From positions 3,307,501 to 3,371,500 of the forward strand of contig NC_089438.1 in assembly GCF_026210795.1 (NCBI RefSeq): a stretch of DNA of 64,000 nt. Reading direction: 5' to 3'. The notes beneath the pieces are model-generated. The model did no database searches, had not been told where the DNA came from, and worked only from the letters and a program-made list of their open reading frames with translations. This stretch comes from Rhizophagus irregularis (lineage: Eukaryota > Glomeromycota > Glomeromycetes > Glomerales > Glomeraceae). Shown here piece after piece: positions 1 through 11,976 of this stretch (positions are counted from its first letter, which is position 1; each line of letters opens with the position of its first letter). Made by a program: the position numbers and the translations under genes.

Positions 1-619
1 TGTATATTTGGAGAGAAAATCTTATGTTAAATGTCTAGTAATGTCTGAATAAATTTCTAAGAACTATATGACAAGAATTTTTCTTATGATTTTTTTTATC
101 ATGCGGGTGCCCTTCGATATTATTCGATGAATATAATGTCAATAATGAAAACTATTTATCGCAAGAAGTGTTACGTTCATTTTACGAAATCACAAGAAAT
201 TTCTTTGATATAACTATGTGCGTTAGATTTATTAAAAGTCAATTATAATTAAAAATACATAAAATTTCTTAATAAGATTGTCTCTCAAGTATTAAACTGA
301 TGAAAATGAATATTCTACGAAGTTTCGCAAGATTCATTTCCGAGTTACAGTAAATAATCATTCTAGACATACTATGTGCTATGTAACCTATTCTTTATTA
401 TGAATTTCGTTGATTTATTGATTGATCATCAGTTAAGACAACCTAATTACTACCATATCTAAAAAAAAACTAGAAAAAGAATAATAAAAACCATCAATGA
501 TTATATTATATACTTTTTGTTAAACTAAGACCTAACGATCCAACAAAAAGTCATAAATTATCTAAACTTTGTTATTATCATTTTCTTCTCTTTATCCGTT
601 GGTAATTTCTGTTCATATC
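1..619. other. AT-rich stretch without a recognisable gene
   Basis: No open frame of useful length, splice-bounded exon or inverted repeat was recognised here. It is ordinary AT-rich intergenic sequence. Confidence 0.5.
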
Positions 620-1560
620 TTTTATTCAATACACGATTTTATTAGTTAAATTCATTTTGTTTAAAGCTTCATAACTTGATATGCGCCTTCGATACCTTCA
701 TCTACTATCGATTTTCTATCACTTTTGTTAATTCTATTTAAACTGTTTATCGTTAAGTTTCATCAATTTATCAAATTTAACATCGTAATTTCAACAAATT
801 CTTCAAATCATAATTAGCTTTTTCTATTTTAGTATCTCTTTATTGAGTTCTTTATCACTTGATAGTTGCCATCTATATCCGACTCGAATTTGTGACAGTT
901 TCACGTCAACCATCTCGTTAAATACTTGACATTTTCTAAGTACTAAGAATCACTTCCCAAGTATTTTTCATAATTATGTTTTTCTGCTTTCTTATTAAAT
1001 TCATTTTCGCCCTTATTTACATATTGTAATATTTTCACGTGATCTATTGATGACAGCGAATCAGCGATACATTTTGTATTACCTTGTGATCTTCATGTAT
1101 AGCAACTTTTTCTAACTTAGTCACTTAACTAAATTAAGTTTTTGCCACGTTGATCTTGCTTCGTTCGTTTCCCTATGGGGAACGTAGCAAAAGAACAAAG
1201 AAAATGATGCTAGAGTTAAGAAAAAGGAAATTGACCTCAACAAAAAGGAACAAATCATTTTACAGAAACATGATAAAATGGGAGATTCTTTCGATATATT
1301 GCATACGCTATCTCTTCATACTTCTTTAATAAACTTCCGGTTCCTGCGTTTAACCTAGTATTATATCCTTGATAAGCTTTGTAGGACTTCTCGTTTTCCT
1401 TCCAGTAGTCGTCCAATATTTTTGAAAACCCTATTAGTAAAAGAACTTGTTCTATTATAAAAGACGGTTAAATTCTTCTCACGTGTAGTACTTACATTTT
1501 TCTCGACCTTTTTTCTTAATTATACGATCAACGTAAATAAAAGAAAAACTCTTTCTCTTT
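620..1560 (-). pseudogene. Decayed protein-coding relic of unknown family
   Basis: The minus strand holds short stretches that read like protein but are broken by stops and frame changes. The clearest lies around 1260-1430 and begins DDYWKENEKSYKAYQGYN, followed by about 30 more uninterrupted residues rich in Lys, Tyr and Glu. Another around 620-1060 contains IRVGYRWQLSSDKELNKEIL. No start codon or continuous frame links them. I do not recognise the family. The composition suggests a helical, charged protein. Overlapping plus-strand frames are probably shadows. This is inference from codon texture only. Confidence 0.3.
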
Positions 1561-1633
1561 GATCACTCGACAAAAAATTTTTAACATCCCTTATAAATTA
1601 AACGAAGGTGTTTTCATCTAGTTATTGATCAAA

Positions 1634-2248
1634 ATGACTACTGTTTATGTCTTGGAGTGCAGAAATAATAAATATTACGTCGGGAAAACTTCTAGAAGTG
1701 TTGATGTTAGGTTTGAAGAACATTGCAATGGATCCGGTTCAGAATGGACATGGTTACATCAGCCAATAAGAATTGTTGAGTCTGAAAAAACTGATAATTC
1801 CCACTTAGAATTAACTAAAACTCTCGATTATATGAACAAATACGGTATTGATAATGTAAGGGGCAGTTGTTATACTAATGTGAATTTATCAGAAACAGAA
1901 ATACAGAGTATTCATCAATACCTTTCTTCTGGGAATGATACTTGTTACAAATGTGGTAGGACTGGTCATTTCGCTAATAACTGTAATTATTCTAACGAGA
2001 ATGATAATAATAATAATTCTCATGGATGTTTTAAGTGTGGCAGTACCGATCATTTTGCTAATGATTGTAATGATTATTTTGATGAAAGTGATAGCTCTTG
2101 TGATGAGAATGATAACAATAAGGTTTATAGATGTTTTAGATGTGGCAGTCCAAGTCATTTTGCTAATGATTGTGACGATGAGTCTGATAGCTCTTTTGAT
2201 GAGAATAATGGCTATTCTGATGATGATGAACGGTCTTATCATTATTAG
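1634..2248 (+). CDS. GIY-YIG nuclease-like protein with three CCHC zinc knuckles
   Basis: Single-exon 204-aa protein. The upstream in-frame TTG was rejected and the ATG at 1634 chosen. Residues 3-20 (TVYVLECRNNKYYVGKTS) match the core of a GIY-YIG endonuclease fold: the GIY-like strand VYV, then YVG. Arg26 and a later Glu are candidate active-site residues. A conserved-looking stretch, MNKYGIDNVRG, follows. The C-terminal half has three C-x2-C-x4-H-x4-C knuckles (CYKCGRTGHFANNC and two similar) separated by acidic, Ser/Asn-rich linkers. Family knowledge: GIY-YIG enzymes cut DNA with a metal ion, and CCHC knuckles bind single-stranded nucleic acid. The same pairing is known from large DNA viruses and some eukaryotes. 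Activity here is inferred. No introns and no neighbouring partner gene. Confidence 0.8.
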   Translation: MTTVYVLECRNNKYYVGKTSRSVDVRFEEHCNGSGSEWTWLHQPIRIVESEKTDNSHLELTKTLDYMNKYGIDNVRGSCYTNVNLSETEIQSIHQYLSSGNDTCYKCGRTGHFANNCNYSNENDNNNNSHGCFKCGSTDHFANDCNDYFDESDSSCDENDNNKVYRCFRCGSPSHFANDCDDESDSSFDENNGYSDDDERSYHY

Positions 2249-3595
2249 AATATAACTTACAAATTATACCTAGTTTCTTTTACATATATTACATATATTA
2301 GAAGGAAAGATAGAATCTCTCTTTTTTTTTTTAATAATTAAGTAGATGGTAGAAAAATAGCGGTGATATTGATTAGTAGTTTTAATGATCTTAATTAGCG
2401 TTTACTAATTTTCATTATTAATTTCATTAAAAAAATTATTATGAAAGTACATATTGTACATTCTTATCTTATTAAAATGGGTAAACGAGTAATAGCCGAT
2501 TAGCAAACAATTAAATAAAAATAAATATGAAATGAAAATTCATATATTAAATATTCGCACTATATTAAATTTAAAAATTCATGCAAGCACGTGTTTTCTA
2601 ATTTAGCTATAACGAATTACATACATTGCGTATAGTGAATGAATCGAGACAGGTATAATTTTTTATTATGCGAATTTTAAATAATGCTCTTTGAGATTTT
2701 AGAGATGCGACAAATAAAGGAACTTTCCAGCAACATGACAACGCTTATTTCCATAAATCGTAGTAAAAAAAAATTTATATATACATAGTATATGTTAATT
2801 GACTTTTTGGATTTCAAATAGAACCAGATCCTGAAAAACTTGATGGACGATCCATTCTCAACGACTCAAATAAGCAAAATTATTGTCGAAAAATAATTTT
2901 ATTAGAAAGTAATTAAAAGATAGAAATAAAAAAGTGATAAAAAAAAATCGAAAAAAAAAGTAAAACGCCAACCAACACCATCGAGTTCATCATTATGGTA
3001 AGTTGAAGCTTGGTAATTTCTATAATAATTGTCAACCTTACGCAGAATAACCATAATATTTTTTTATTTTATTTTTATTTATTTTGCTTTTGCTTTTTTT
3101 TTTATTTTATTTTTATTTTATTGCTCGTGTAGGAATGTCATTGGATAAGAAATTGGCGATTAGTACTGTTGCAAGTGAGTTTCTGATATTTTGTTATTTT
3201 TTTTATTTCGTTGATTTTTTTTTTATGCTTGTTATTTTATTCTCTCATTTTCGTTAATTTAATTTTTTTATTAGTTTTATTTTTTATTTTCGTTTCTTTA
3301 GCAGAGGGTTAGTAAGGGAGGTACTAGAGGGACATTGAGGTGAATTAACTTTCCTGGAAGAAATTTAACCTCTCCTATCATAGAAGTTCTTGAAATTTCT
3401 TTAGAAACGGATCGATGTTTAACTAACTTGAAACGATTACATTCAGCGTATAAAGAACCGACATAATATTTTCTGAATAAAATGTCAAAGCGTCATGATA
3501 CTTTTCTCACGTGACGTGATGATCTGGCGTAAATTGAGCCACTAAAAGAAAATGAGAAAAAATAATTTCCCACTACTCCCTTTCTTACTTTCATT
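2249..3595. other. Intergenic region with a few exon-like scraps
   Basis: Mostly A/T tracts. Two scraps look exon-like: about 2821-2895 reads EPDPEKLDGRSILNDSNKQN in one frame, and 3133-3172 (MSLDKKLAISTVA) sits between a TAG acceptor-like and a GTGAGT donor-like site. They could not be linked into a gene, so neither is called. Confidence 0.35.
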
Positions 3596-6005
3596 ATGAA
3601 ACCACCAAATTATGATGGAACAATTCATCCAGAAGAATGGATTAAACAAATTAAATTATTTTGTCAATTAAAACAAATAACAACCGATCGAGAAATCTTG
3701 AGAATATGTAAACTTTTAATTAATTCTAATATAAATATTTCGCAACATAACATAAAAAATATTGATGAATTAATTAAAGTTTTAAAAGAAAATCCATTTC
3801 ATACAATGTTTAAAAATACTTCTAAAAGAAAATTACAATATATGAAATATATTTCGGAAAATGATGGAGGTGATATTATTAAATTCACTAGAGATTTTTG
3901 TTCACTCTGTTGTGATGCAGAAATAAATGAAGAAATTGATGAAGTTAAAAAATATTGGAAAGAAGCATTTTCAAATGATAAATCGTTACAAAATGAATTT
4001 GCTAATAAAATGAGAAATATTAAATCTATTGATGAATTAGTAAAGAAATTTGATGAAATTATTTCTGAACGGAATCAAATAAAAAATTGTGTATGTATTT
4101 TATTTATTTTTCGAAATTTTATTATATATTTTTTCATGTAAATAATTTTTGTTCTTAAATAGAGTTTTATAGAAGTCGAAGAATTTCCATCTACATTTTT
4201 CGTACCCGCTGTATACAGTAATAATGAACGGTGCATTCATATTAAAGATTCGGTAAATATAAAGAAACTCGAAAATATGATATTGAACTTGATATGTTCA
4301 GATATCAAATGTGTGGTATGTTTAATATTTCAAATATATTCCGTTATATGATTTTATTTTAGTCCGTTATATATTTATTATTAACAATTTACTTTTTCTC
4401 GATCAGACTTGTGTTAAAAATAGTATCGAATCTAAAAAACCTTCTAGTTCTTTGCAAAGTCAAGCTATTTGGCTCTGTCTTGCTTGTTGTAAGCCACATT
4501 GTAGTCGTTTTGATGAAGGACATGGAGTTGAACACTATGAAGAAAATGTAAATCATAACATTTCAATTGACTTAAAAAAATTTAATGCCTGGTACGTAAT
4601 TTGGATTGATTTATTTGATGTTTTCGTAATATATTTTAAATCCTACTAATCGTTTATATATTAAGGTGTTATGAATGTGAATTTTATGTTGTTCCTTCAT
4701 TAGATAAAAATCAAGGTATAGCTCAAGCGCAGGCTGTTATCAAAAAGTATCTGAGAGATGTGAAGATAGAGAGAAAAGGTAGGATTAAACATATCGATAG
4801 TTGGTTTAATTTTGCGAATATATATTAAATTACCTTTTTAATGTATCATTTTATTAGTTATGGAATATAATTGCGAGCATGTTGAAGAATCAGTAAATAT
4901 AAAGAAACTTAAAAAAAGGTGGCCAAACATGATACCTTCAGATATCAATTGTATAGTATGTATTTAAGTTGAACGTTAATTATAAATGATTTTTTTTAGT
5001 TTATATTAATCGAATTACCATTTTGAAATAGACTTGCGTTAATGCTAATGCAAAATCATTATCAGAACAAACTATTTGGCTCTGCCTTGCTTGTTGTAAG
5101 CCACATTGTAGTCGTTTTGATGAGAGACATGGAATTCAACACTATGAAGAAAAAGTAAATCATAATATTTCACTTGATTTAAAAAATTTTAAAGCCTGGT
5201 ATGTAATTTGAATTTATTCATTTAATATCTTCTTAATATAATTACTATTTAACACATTAATTGTTTATTTTAAGGTGCTATGAATGTAAACGTTATGTTT
5301 TTCCTTCATTGAATAAAAATCAAGTTATAGCTCAAGCACAAGCTATTATTCAAAAATATTTCAGGAGAGATGTGGAGGAAGAAGGTAGGATTAAATTATA
5401 CTAGTTGGTCCAAATTTTACAAATGGTTTAAATGAGGTTTCATTAATTTATTTGATGCATTATCACACTAGATACGGAAAGCAATTCAATTCTTGACCTT
5501 TTAAATATAAGTTGCAAGCATGTCAAAGAATCAGTGAATATAAAGAAACTTGAAAAGAAGTTGCCAAACTTGGTGCCTTTGAATATTAAATGTACAGTAG
5601 GTATTCACGTTAATTATAATTGTATTTTTATCTTTATTTTTTTTTTGATTATATTAATCAGATTATCATCATGAAATAAATAGACTTGTGTTAATAATAA
5701 TACAAAAGCATTATCAAAACAAACTATTTGGCTCTGTCTTACTTGCTGTAAGCCACATTGTGGTCGCTTTGATGAAAAACATGGAATTCAACACTATGAA
5801 GAAAAAGCAAATCATAATATTTCACTTGATTTAAAAACTTATAAAGCCTGGTATGTAATTTGAATTTATTCATTTAATAACTTCTTAATATAATTACTAC
5901 GTATTTAACATATTAATTGTTTATTTAAGGTGTTATGAATGTGAACATTATGTTTTTCCTTCAATAGCTCAAGCACGAGCTGTTATACAAAATTCAAGTA
6001 GTTAG
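3596..6005 (+). CDS. Gag-like N-terminal domain fused to three tandem ZnF-UBP ubiquitin-binding zinc fingers
   Basis: Ten-exon model, 562 aa: exons 3596-4090, 4163-4315, 4407-4591, 4666-4778, 4858-4955, 5032-5198, 5275-5384, 5472-5596, 5684-5850, 5930-6005. All junctions are GT..AG and keep frame. Residues 1-165 start MKPPNYDGTIHPEEWIKQI and resemble a retrotransposon-gag-like helical module. Three repeats of about 134 aa follow. Each has C-x-H, ESVNIKKL or similar, C-x2-C, IWLCL-x-CCKPHC-x-RFDE-x-H, a spaced H-x3-H and NHNIS, then AWCYEC. This is the ligand pattern of ZnF-UBP domains such as those of HDAC6 and USP16-type proteases. The Arg after the ligand Cys and the Trp-Cys-Tyr that grip the free ubiquitin C-terminus in that family are kept in all three. 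The third copy lacks a short linker (LDKNQ type). No protease or deacetylase domain is seen. Binding of free ubiquitin tails is inferred. Confidence 0.82.
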
Positions 6006-6816
6006 GTTAACTAATATAATTTATGATTTGTGCATGAAAAATTAGTATTGAATTATGAAATAGTTAAGTAAATTACATTTTCATTAAATGAATTAAGAAT
6101 AATTATTAAATAAAATCGTTATTATATTATAATAAAAAATGGTTATCATTTTAATAGTATATTTAATTGTGGTAAAATTTGATAAATGATTAATAATTTA
6201 ATTATAATATTGAACTTAAATAAATTATATATTACTGTGCATCTTCTAAATACCTAATATTTTTACATAAGTTTACGTAATAATTGATTTGTCCGGCTAT
6301 TAAAATGTTTATAATCGTTTGTAATTATCTATATATATAAACAAACGTACATGAAACGATTCTCAATAGTTTTTCTTTCCTTTCTTTCATCAAATCATAC
6401 GAATTCAATGAGCCAACTCGAGTTGATTCTGAAACTGATCCTAAATTCAAAAGATTCTGAGTCTCTCGGATTTAGAACTACTTTTGCTATTTTTTGTAAT
6501 AGGATGTAATGATCTCACCGAGATTGTGATTCATGTATAAAGACAATAGAAGAATTTTCGGATAACATCAAACATATCCATCAAATTGTGACCAACAGAT
6601 GGAAGTCATCCAATAGCCTATTGGCGTAATGAACTTTAAGATGCGACTATAATAATGACAATATTGGAGTTTGATACTTATCCCAGTAAAAATTGTGTAA
6701 TTACTCCTTACTTTTTCATATTCAATTACTTTTCTTTACTTTTCTTACTTATAAACCATTTTATTCATTGTTTTCATAAAATCTTATTGATATTTATCAC
6801 AAAAGAAAACATCAAA
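6006..6816. other. Intergenic AT-rich sequence
   Basis: No gene, repeat or strong signal recognised. The region holds the 3' flank of the ZnF-UBP gene. The long frame from 6655 is mostly low-complexity Phe/Ile/Leu and is not called. Confidence 0.45.
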
Positions 6817-7760
6817 ATGGACAATGTCAACTTTGTCTCTATCAATTATAATCCTAATCTTTATGTTTTATCTTCAATTGGAAGAGAAATGGATGCTAGA
6901 AAAGGTAATTTTAGCTTTTTTTACAAAAAATAAGACCATAAAGTAATTTTTGTAGATCTGGAAGATTATCAAAGAAATGGCACAAGAGCAAAACTACAAA
7001 GAAAATCTATAAGCAATTTCTTCTGACATAGAAACTGATGCTTTTTTAGACCAACCTGACATATTTTTATGACACAAGCCCCTATAAAAAATAAATGTCC
7101 AGAAAATGTCCACGAAAATGTCTGGAAATTGTCCAGAAAATGTCTATTTTTTGCTACAAATTTGATACCTAAAATTTTGACATATTCGGACTTTTGTCCA
7201 GAATATATCCAGAATTTGTCCAGTATAAAATTTTGGACAAATTCCGGACAGATAAACTCCGGACATAGTAAAAATTCAGATAATTTGAACTGGACAAATT
7301 CTGGACGCTACTTCCAAAAAAGGATAAATTAATTTTGTAAAAAAATGCAAAAAGCACAAGTCTGACATTCATAACCTTCTTTGTCATACTAATTAAATTT
7401 GCTGAGCAGGCAAAAATACTATATATCTATGATATAAAACTTTAGGTTAAAAGCAATTATAATGATGGTCACCTGTTGATCATCTTTTTGTGCCAAATTA
7501 TATGAAAAAATATTTCAGGTCAATTTCCGGACAAATTCTGGACAAAATGAGTGTCTGGAAACGAGTGTTTTCCGGACATTTTCCGGACACTTATTTTTTA
7601 TAGGGAAGTCTTCACAACTGGCCAACCTATCCAATAACAAGAATACACCTTTACAATTCCCAGAAAAAATGAATATGATTGTATTCTAGGTAGTAAACTT
7701 TTGGCAGACCCTCCTTAAATCATAATTTCTTGATAGAATTAAGCTAAAATGATAGATTAT
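6817..7760 (+). pseudogene. Broken small gene of unknown function, split by a MITE
   Basis: A plausible first exon starts at ATG 6817 (MDNVNFVSINYNPNLYVLSS) and ends at a GTAATT donor at 6905. An acceptor TAG ends at 6955. In the spliced frame the protein stops after 52 aa at 7026. A different frame downstream looks better: KEMAQEQNYKENL, a stop, then AISSDIETDAFLDQPD. After the 527-bp MITE, coding texture resumes with VFTTGQPIQ, a stop, then EYTFTIPRKNEYDCILGSKL. The likely history is a gene with frameshift and nonsense changes that was also hit by an insertion. A short intact 52-aa gene is the alternative. The family was not recognised. Confidence 0.4.
7079..7605. mobile_element. Non-autonomous DNA element (MITE), 527 bp, with TGTCCGGA-type subterminal repeats
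   Basis: The two ends are inverted repeats. The left end starts CCCCTATAAAAAATAAATGT, and the right end reads TTATTTTTTATAGGG, its reverse complement. The repeats continue inward with many copies of variants of TGTCC(A/G)GAAAATGTCC and its complement. AAG on both sides (7076-7078 and 7606-7608) is a possible 3-bp target duplication. No transposase frame is present. The open frames here, on both strands, come from the repeats. The element sits inside a coding-like relic. Confidence 0.65.
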
Positions 7761-8592
7761 GTCTCTAAGGAAAATCAATATCTTTTATATTATCCTGGTC
7801 ATTATAAACTGTTTGAATCTGAATTTCTTATTTCTGGTTCTTTTTCTTTTTGTAAAATATGTAAAAATTTCCCATTTTATACTAAAGATATAAAGATATA
7901 TGCAAAAAAATTTTTATTTTTATTTTAATTTTTTTTTTTGGATCTTAAACTTTATTAGTGTAACAATTCTCACAAATGTGGAACTATCATGTACACGTAA
8001 AGCATAAGTATCTATCTAAAAGAATATATATAAAAACCAAGAAAAAACAAAAAAAATACCCAAACTATCAATTAACCCTTATCTATTACCTGCTAAGTTA
8101 ATTTGATAAAGTAAACTAAAATTTTGTTTAACTTTTACAAAATTTTTTTACTTTTATAACTAGCAGCCCTAACTAATAACCTAACCATGAAATTTAGCAG
8201 TGAATCCAATCAGTGACTAATCTTGGTAAAAATATTTATAAAATTTTTATATTTATTGGTGAAATTGCTTGTTGATGAAATGATTGTTGGTGAAGTAATT
8301 GTCAGTGAGTTAAACGAGATCCATATTACATTATATCTATATAACATTTCATATGTATGATCATTTTTATATTGAGGGAATCTTTTTTCATACACATGAT
8401 TAAATAAGCCAACTGCTTTTGGGTTAGGATACCAATGCGAAGAGAGGCAAGTCTCCATGAAGAAGTACAAAGCATGGTAGGACAGATTTCTGTATAAGTA
8501 AGTCTTAAAGGTTAGTTTTCTTTTATGCATGACATGATGTTGATGCTTATTCTTTTAATATACATTAGAAAAAATAATCAAATTTTCAACAG
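7761..8592. other. Intergenic; one doubtful minus-strand ORF
   Basis: Mostly AT-rich. A minus-strand frame at 8210-8530 (106 aa) has a protein-like middle (METCLSSHWYPNPKAVGLFN) but a low-complexity end and no recognised domain. It could be an old exon. It is noted but not called as a gene. Confidence 0.3.
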
Positions 8593-8904
8593 TCCCAATC
8601 ATCCGCAACCAATGGTTGTAAAAGTGAACGGAACAACAATAATGATAATTACCCTATAGGACACCCTATGTCACTTATACACGCCTCTTCTAAAGAAAGG
8701 CCTCAAGAAGAAAAAAATGAATTCCACATATGTAAGTCAAATGAAATTTCTTTATTGACGTCTTATCCAACTTTCTTAGATCACAACAATGAAGCACAGT
8801 TCCAAAAATTGTCCAGTGACCATCAATATCTCTTGGAAGGTGAATCAAGAGAAGATTATAATTGTTTGCATTTGGTGCAGCAATTTCAACCACCAAACCA
8901 GTAA
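8593..8904 (+). pseudogene. Putative 3' exon or gene fragment, unknown function
   Basis: An open frame follows an AG acceptor-like site at 8591-8592 and runs 103 codons to a stop at 8904. It begins SQSSATNGCKSERNNNNDN, continues with an acidic, Gln/Ser-rich sequence (HASSKERPQEEKNEFHIC), and ends with QQFQPPNQ. The composition looks coding rather than random. No start codon or upstream exon was found in frame, so it is probably the tail of a degraded gene. Family not recognised. Confidence 0.3.
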
Positions 8905-9209
8905 TAAGGGTAGAAATCAAGAAGAACATTTCTCTTTTTTCTTCTCTGGTCAAAAATGACAGTAAATTTGACCCAATATATTTTATTCTCATTACTGAAC
9001 ATGGGGTATTGGCTTGATTTGCAGAAGAGAATTGGTTTGATCTGACTAGAAATAGGTGCAGAATAATATGTATTAGGATAACGCCACGAATCACATATCA
9101 CAGGCAATGAATCACATGCAGACTGCGGCATGATAGACTTATCTTGTGAGATTACGTCATTCCACCACTCATTTTCAGAGCGCATTTTTTGAAGTTCATT
9201 ATTTAGCAC
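8886..9209 (-). pseudogene. Possible coding relic, unknown family
   Basis: A minus-strand frame reads NNELQKMRSENEWWNDVISQ and continues with SACDSLPVICDSWRYPNTYY. This looks more protein-like than the surroundings, and the frame extends a few codons upstream of the nominal start. The base composition is less AT-rich than its flanks. It overlaps another minus-strand frame that looks random. No domain recognised. It may belong to the same dead gene or transposon as the 8.2-9.4 kb fragments. Confidence 0.25.
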
Positions 9210-11976
9210 CAGGCTGTTCTTTCAAGTTCATTATTTGTCCTGGGCTGATATTTACGAAAAAATAAGAATGCACCTGCTAGAACTGTGTATGTAATAATGT
9301 TTCCCAAAAAAAAAACATTCTGGATCATATCCATTGTTAGGATGTCTCAGGATAGCATCTCACGGAATGCCATGACGGAAATGAAAAGTGAGATTAAAAA
9401 AATATCTTATCCATACATATTGTTATGATAAAAAGTAGTGATACACTGAGCTTTATAATATTTTATTGTCTTTTAGACTTTACAACAATTTATTGACTTT
9501 TGATATTATTTGCAAAGCAAAAGCGGATCTATGGTCCTTTATATACTGTATTTTAATGTTAAACTTATTTATTAATGCTAATACAGTTGGAAAGAAAATT
9601 CTGATTCAAAATATAGACCTGTGGAATGATTTCATGTCTATCTCTCAGAGGAAAAAATGGTAAGATCTGGGCTTAACACTTGCACCTAAAGATAAAAAAG
9701 TTAGCGTATTCTAATATACTCCTCTTCATACCCACAACATGTGAAAACTTTTTTCGTAAATGCTTGGCCTTAGGCACTTAGCAAGAGAAAGTAGATTCAA
9801 TTTTTATTAATAATAGTACACGTGTCAACATCAGAGAAAGCGAGAGGTTAATTTCTATATATATCTATCTATACGCTAAAATCTATCAAAGCTAACTATG
9901 TTGATATTCTATTGACCACTTCTTGTTTATGTTGCAGTTCGTCTCAAAAATCCTGCGACATCTCACTAAGATATAAGACTCGAAAGGTGGTATCCAGATT
10001 TCAGGAGACGCATGGGCTGAAATAGATCTACAAAATTGATTTCACAAAAAATGATATATAATTAGTTATCTCCTATTTCATTGTAAATATATCACAAAAT
10101 TCTATTTTCAATTACTAGCACAATCCATAAAATGCAAATCAGGGGATATTTCACGTGAATTGTCATCGTATTTTTGACCAACATCATATCAACATGTTCA
10201 ATGAGTTAAAGCAACCAAAAAAGAGAGAATATGATAGTCAATTAGATCTTAATTTATTTAAAAAGTTAAAATCTTAATATCTCTGGCAGAAGTTCAAAAT
10301 TAATAAAACTTTTTATGATACTATGATATTTGCAAAAAAAGTAAAATAAAATAAAAAGATCACATTTATTTTTATCTATTTGGTTGCATAATAGCAATAC
10401 CATTGTAAATAATCCAAATATGGACAAATGTTGATTTTAAACTCAATTTTGTATACTGAAAACATTATATATAATAGGAATTGGAAAAACTTTATTGTTA
10501 AAAGCATTTTAATTCTATGTATAGGATGATGTAAACAACTGAATTTTTTTTAGTACAAACTTATTATCATCAATTAAAATGAAAGTAAAAATAAAAGTAA
10601 AAATATAAAGTAAAAATTAAAAGATAATGTGATTATGTGAAGAATAATTATTAAAATGTTAAATTTGTCCCCGTAGTCCGTAAATAAAACAAATATAGTA
10701 CTGTACTAATTATGAAAAACCAGTTTATCGATACCTATTAATTTTTAATATTATCTTATAACGAGTTAAACTTAAGCATAAAATTTTCACTAACATATTT
10801 TTATACATTTTAAATGGTTTAATAATTTCAATATGCGGATATCTAGTAAAATAATCGATATAATTTTAATATTTACCGATACCTGTCGAATCTGTATTTT
10901 CATAACAAGAGTTTGTGATTATTGTTAATAGAATAATATATCTTTATAAGAAAATTTATAATTTGCATAAAATTTAACTCCGTACCCTAATAGCCACCAA
11001 ACGTGCCTCACGTTTTCATGAGTCTCTTCAGCCACTTTGCTCCGGCTTTCTCGCGTTTCTCATTTCAATCATGTGCTAAATGCGCCTCACTGGCCTCTTC
11101 AGTCATTCTCCACTTCCTGCCTATGTCACGTGAAGGATGCATCTCTTCTATGTCATTCTCTTTTAATATCATTCCTTTGAGTGAATTTTCGAAAATTTAT
11201 TTTATGAATTAGGTAAATTAAGTAATTTTTACACTAAAGACAAGTAAATGAGAGAAGAGCAACCACAACGTTAAGCGTTATCAGCTATCTTACCATATTT
11301 TAATTAGACATAGATATTTGCATGAAATTTATTAAATGAATTAAGTGTGAAATATCGAGTATTAAAGAATATTTGAAAAATGTATGCAAGTAACAGAAAT
11401 GTTTGCAATTTGACGCGTTCAATAAAAAAAAGACGATTCAATCAACTTTGATTTTACGTGATTATATATTAAAACGTTATTTGATAAACGATCTTGCATT
11501 GTAAAACAAAATGTATTTTAAATATTAAAGCTATTTTTTATTATAACCGACAATGATTTGAAATCATTATATCAAACATTTAATAAATTAAATACCAACC
11601 TTAATAATACAATTTTTTCTTAATGTCATAATCAAAAAAATTATCATAATGAAATATGTATATTTATGCTTAGAAACTTATAAAAATTCTATTACTAATG
11701 AATAAAATTAATAAAATTTAAATAATTTGTAAAGAAATTCATCAAGTGATTTGTTGTGCATTTAATATAGTCAAAACTAATTTAACTTGCCAGGGTTAAT
11801 CGTTTTTTTATCAGTATCGTATTTTTTTTTTTTTTTTTTTTTGTACTAAACATCTGTATTTTTTAAATATTATAAAATAACGTTTTCGATAATATATAAA
11901 AAAAAAACAAATAAATTTTTAAAAACAAAAAATTCTGGTGTGTAAATTATTAACTTTGAAAACCACCGTGACGGAT
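9210..11976. other. Gene-poor AT-rich region with small relics
   Basis: No gene model could be supported. Short protein-like traces occur near 9290-9425 (plus, RMSQDSISRNAMTEMKSEIK) and near 11000-11140 (minus, REKAGAKWLKRLMKT), each closed by stops. A run of about 20 T lies at 11823-11842. The rest is A/T-rich sequence with nothing recognised. Confidence 0.4.

Noticed and set aside
1889-2255. Minus- and plus-strand ORFs overlapping the zinc-knuckle gene
   Set aside because: Low-complexity Ile/Met/Val shadows of the Asn/Asp codon repeats in the real frame.
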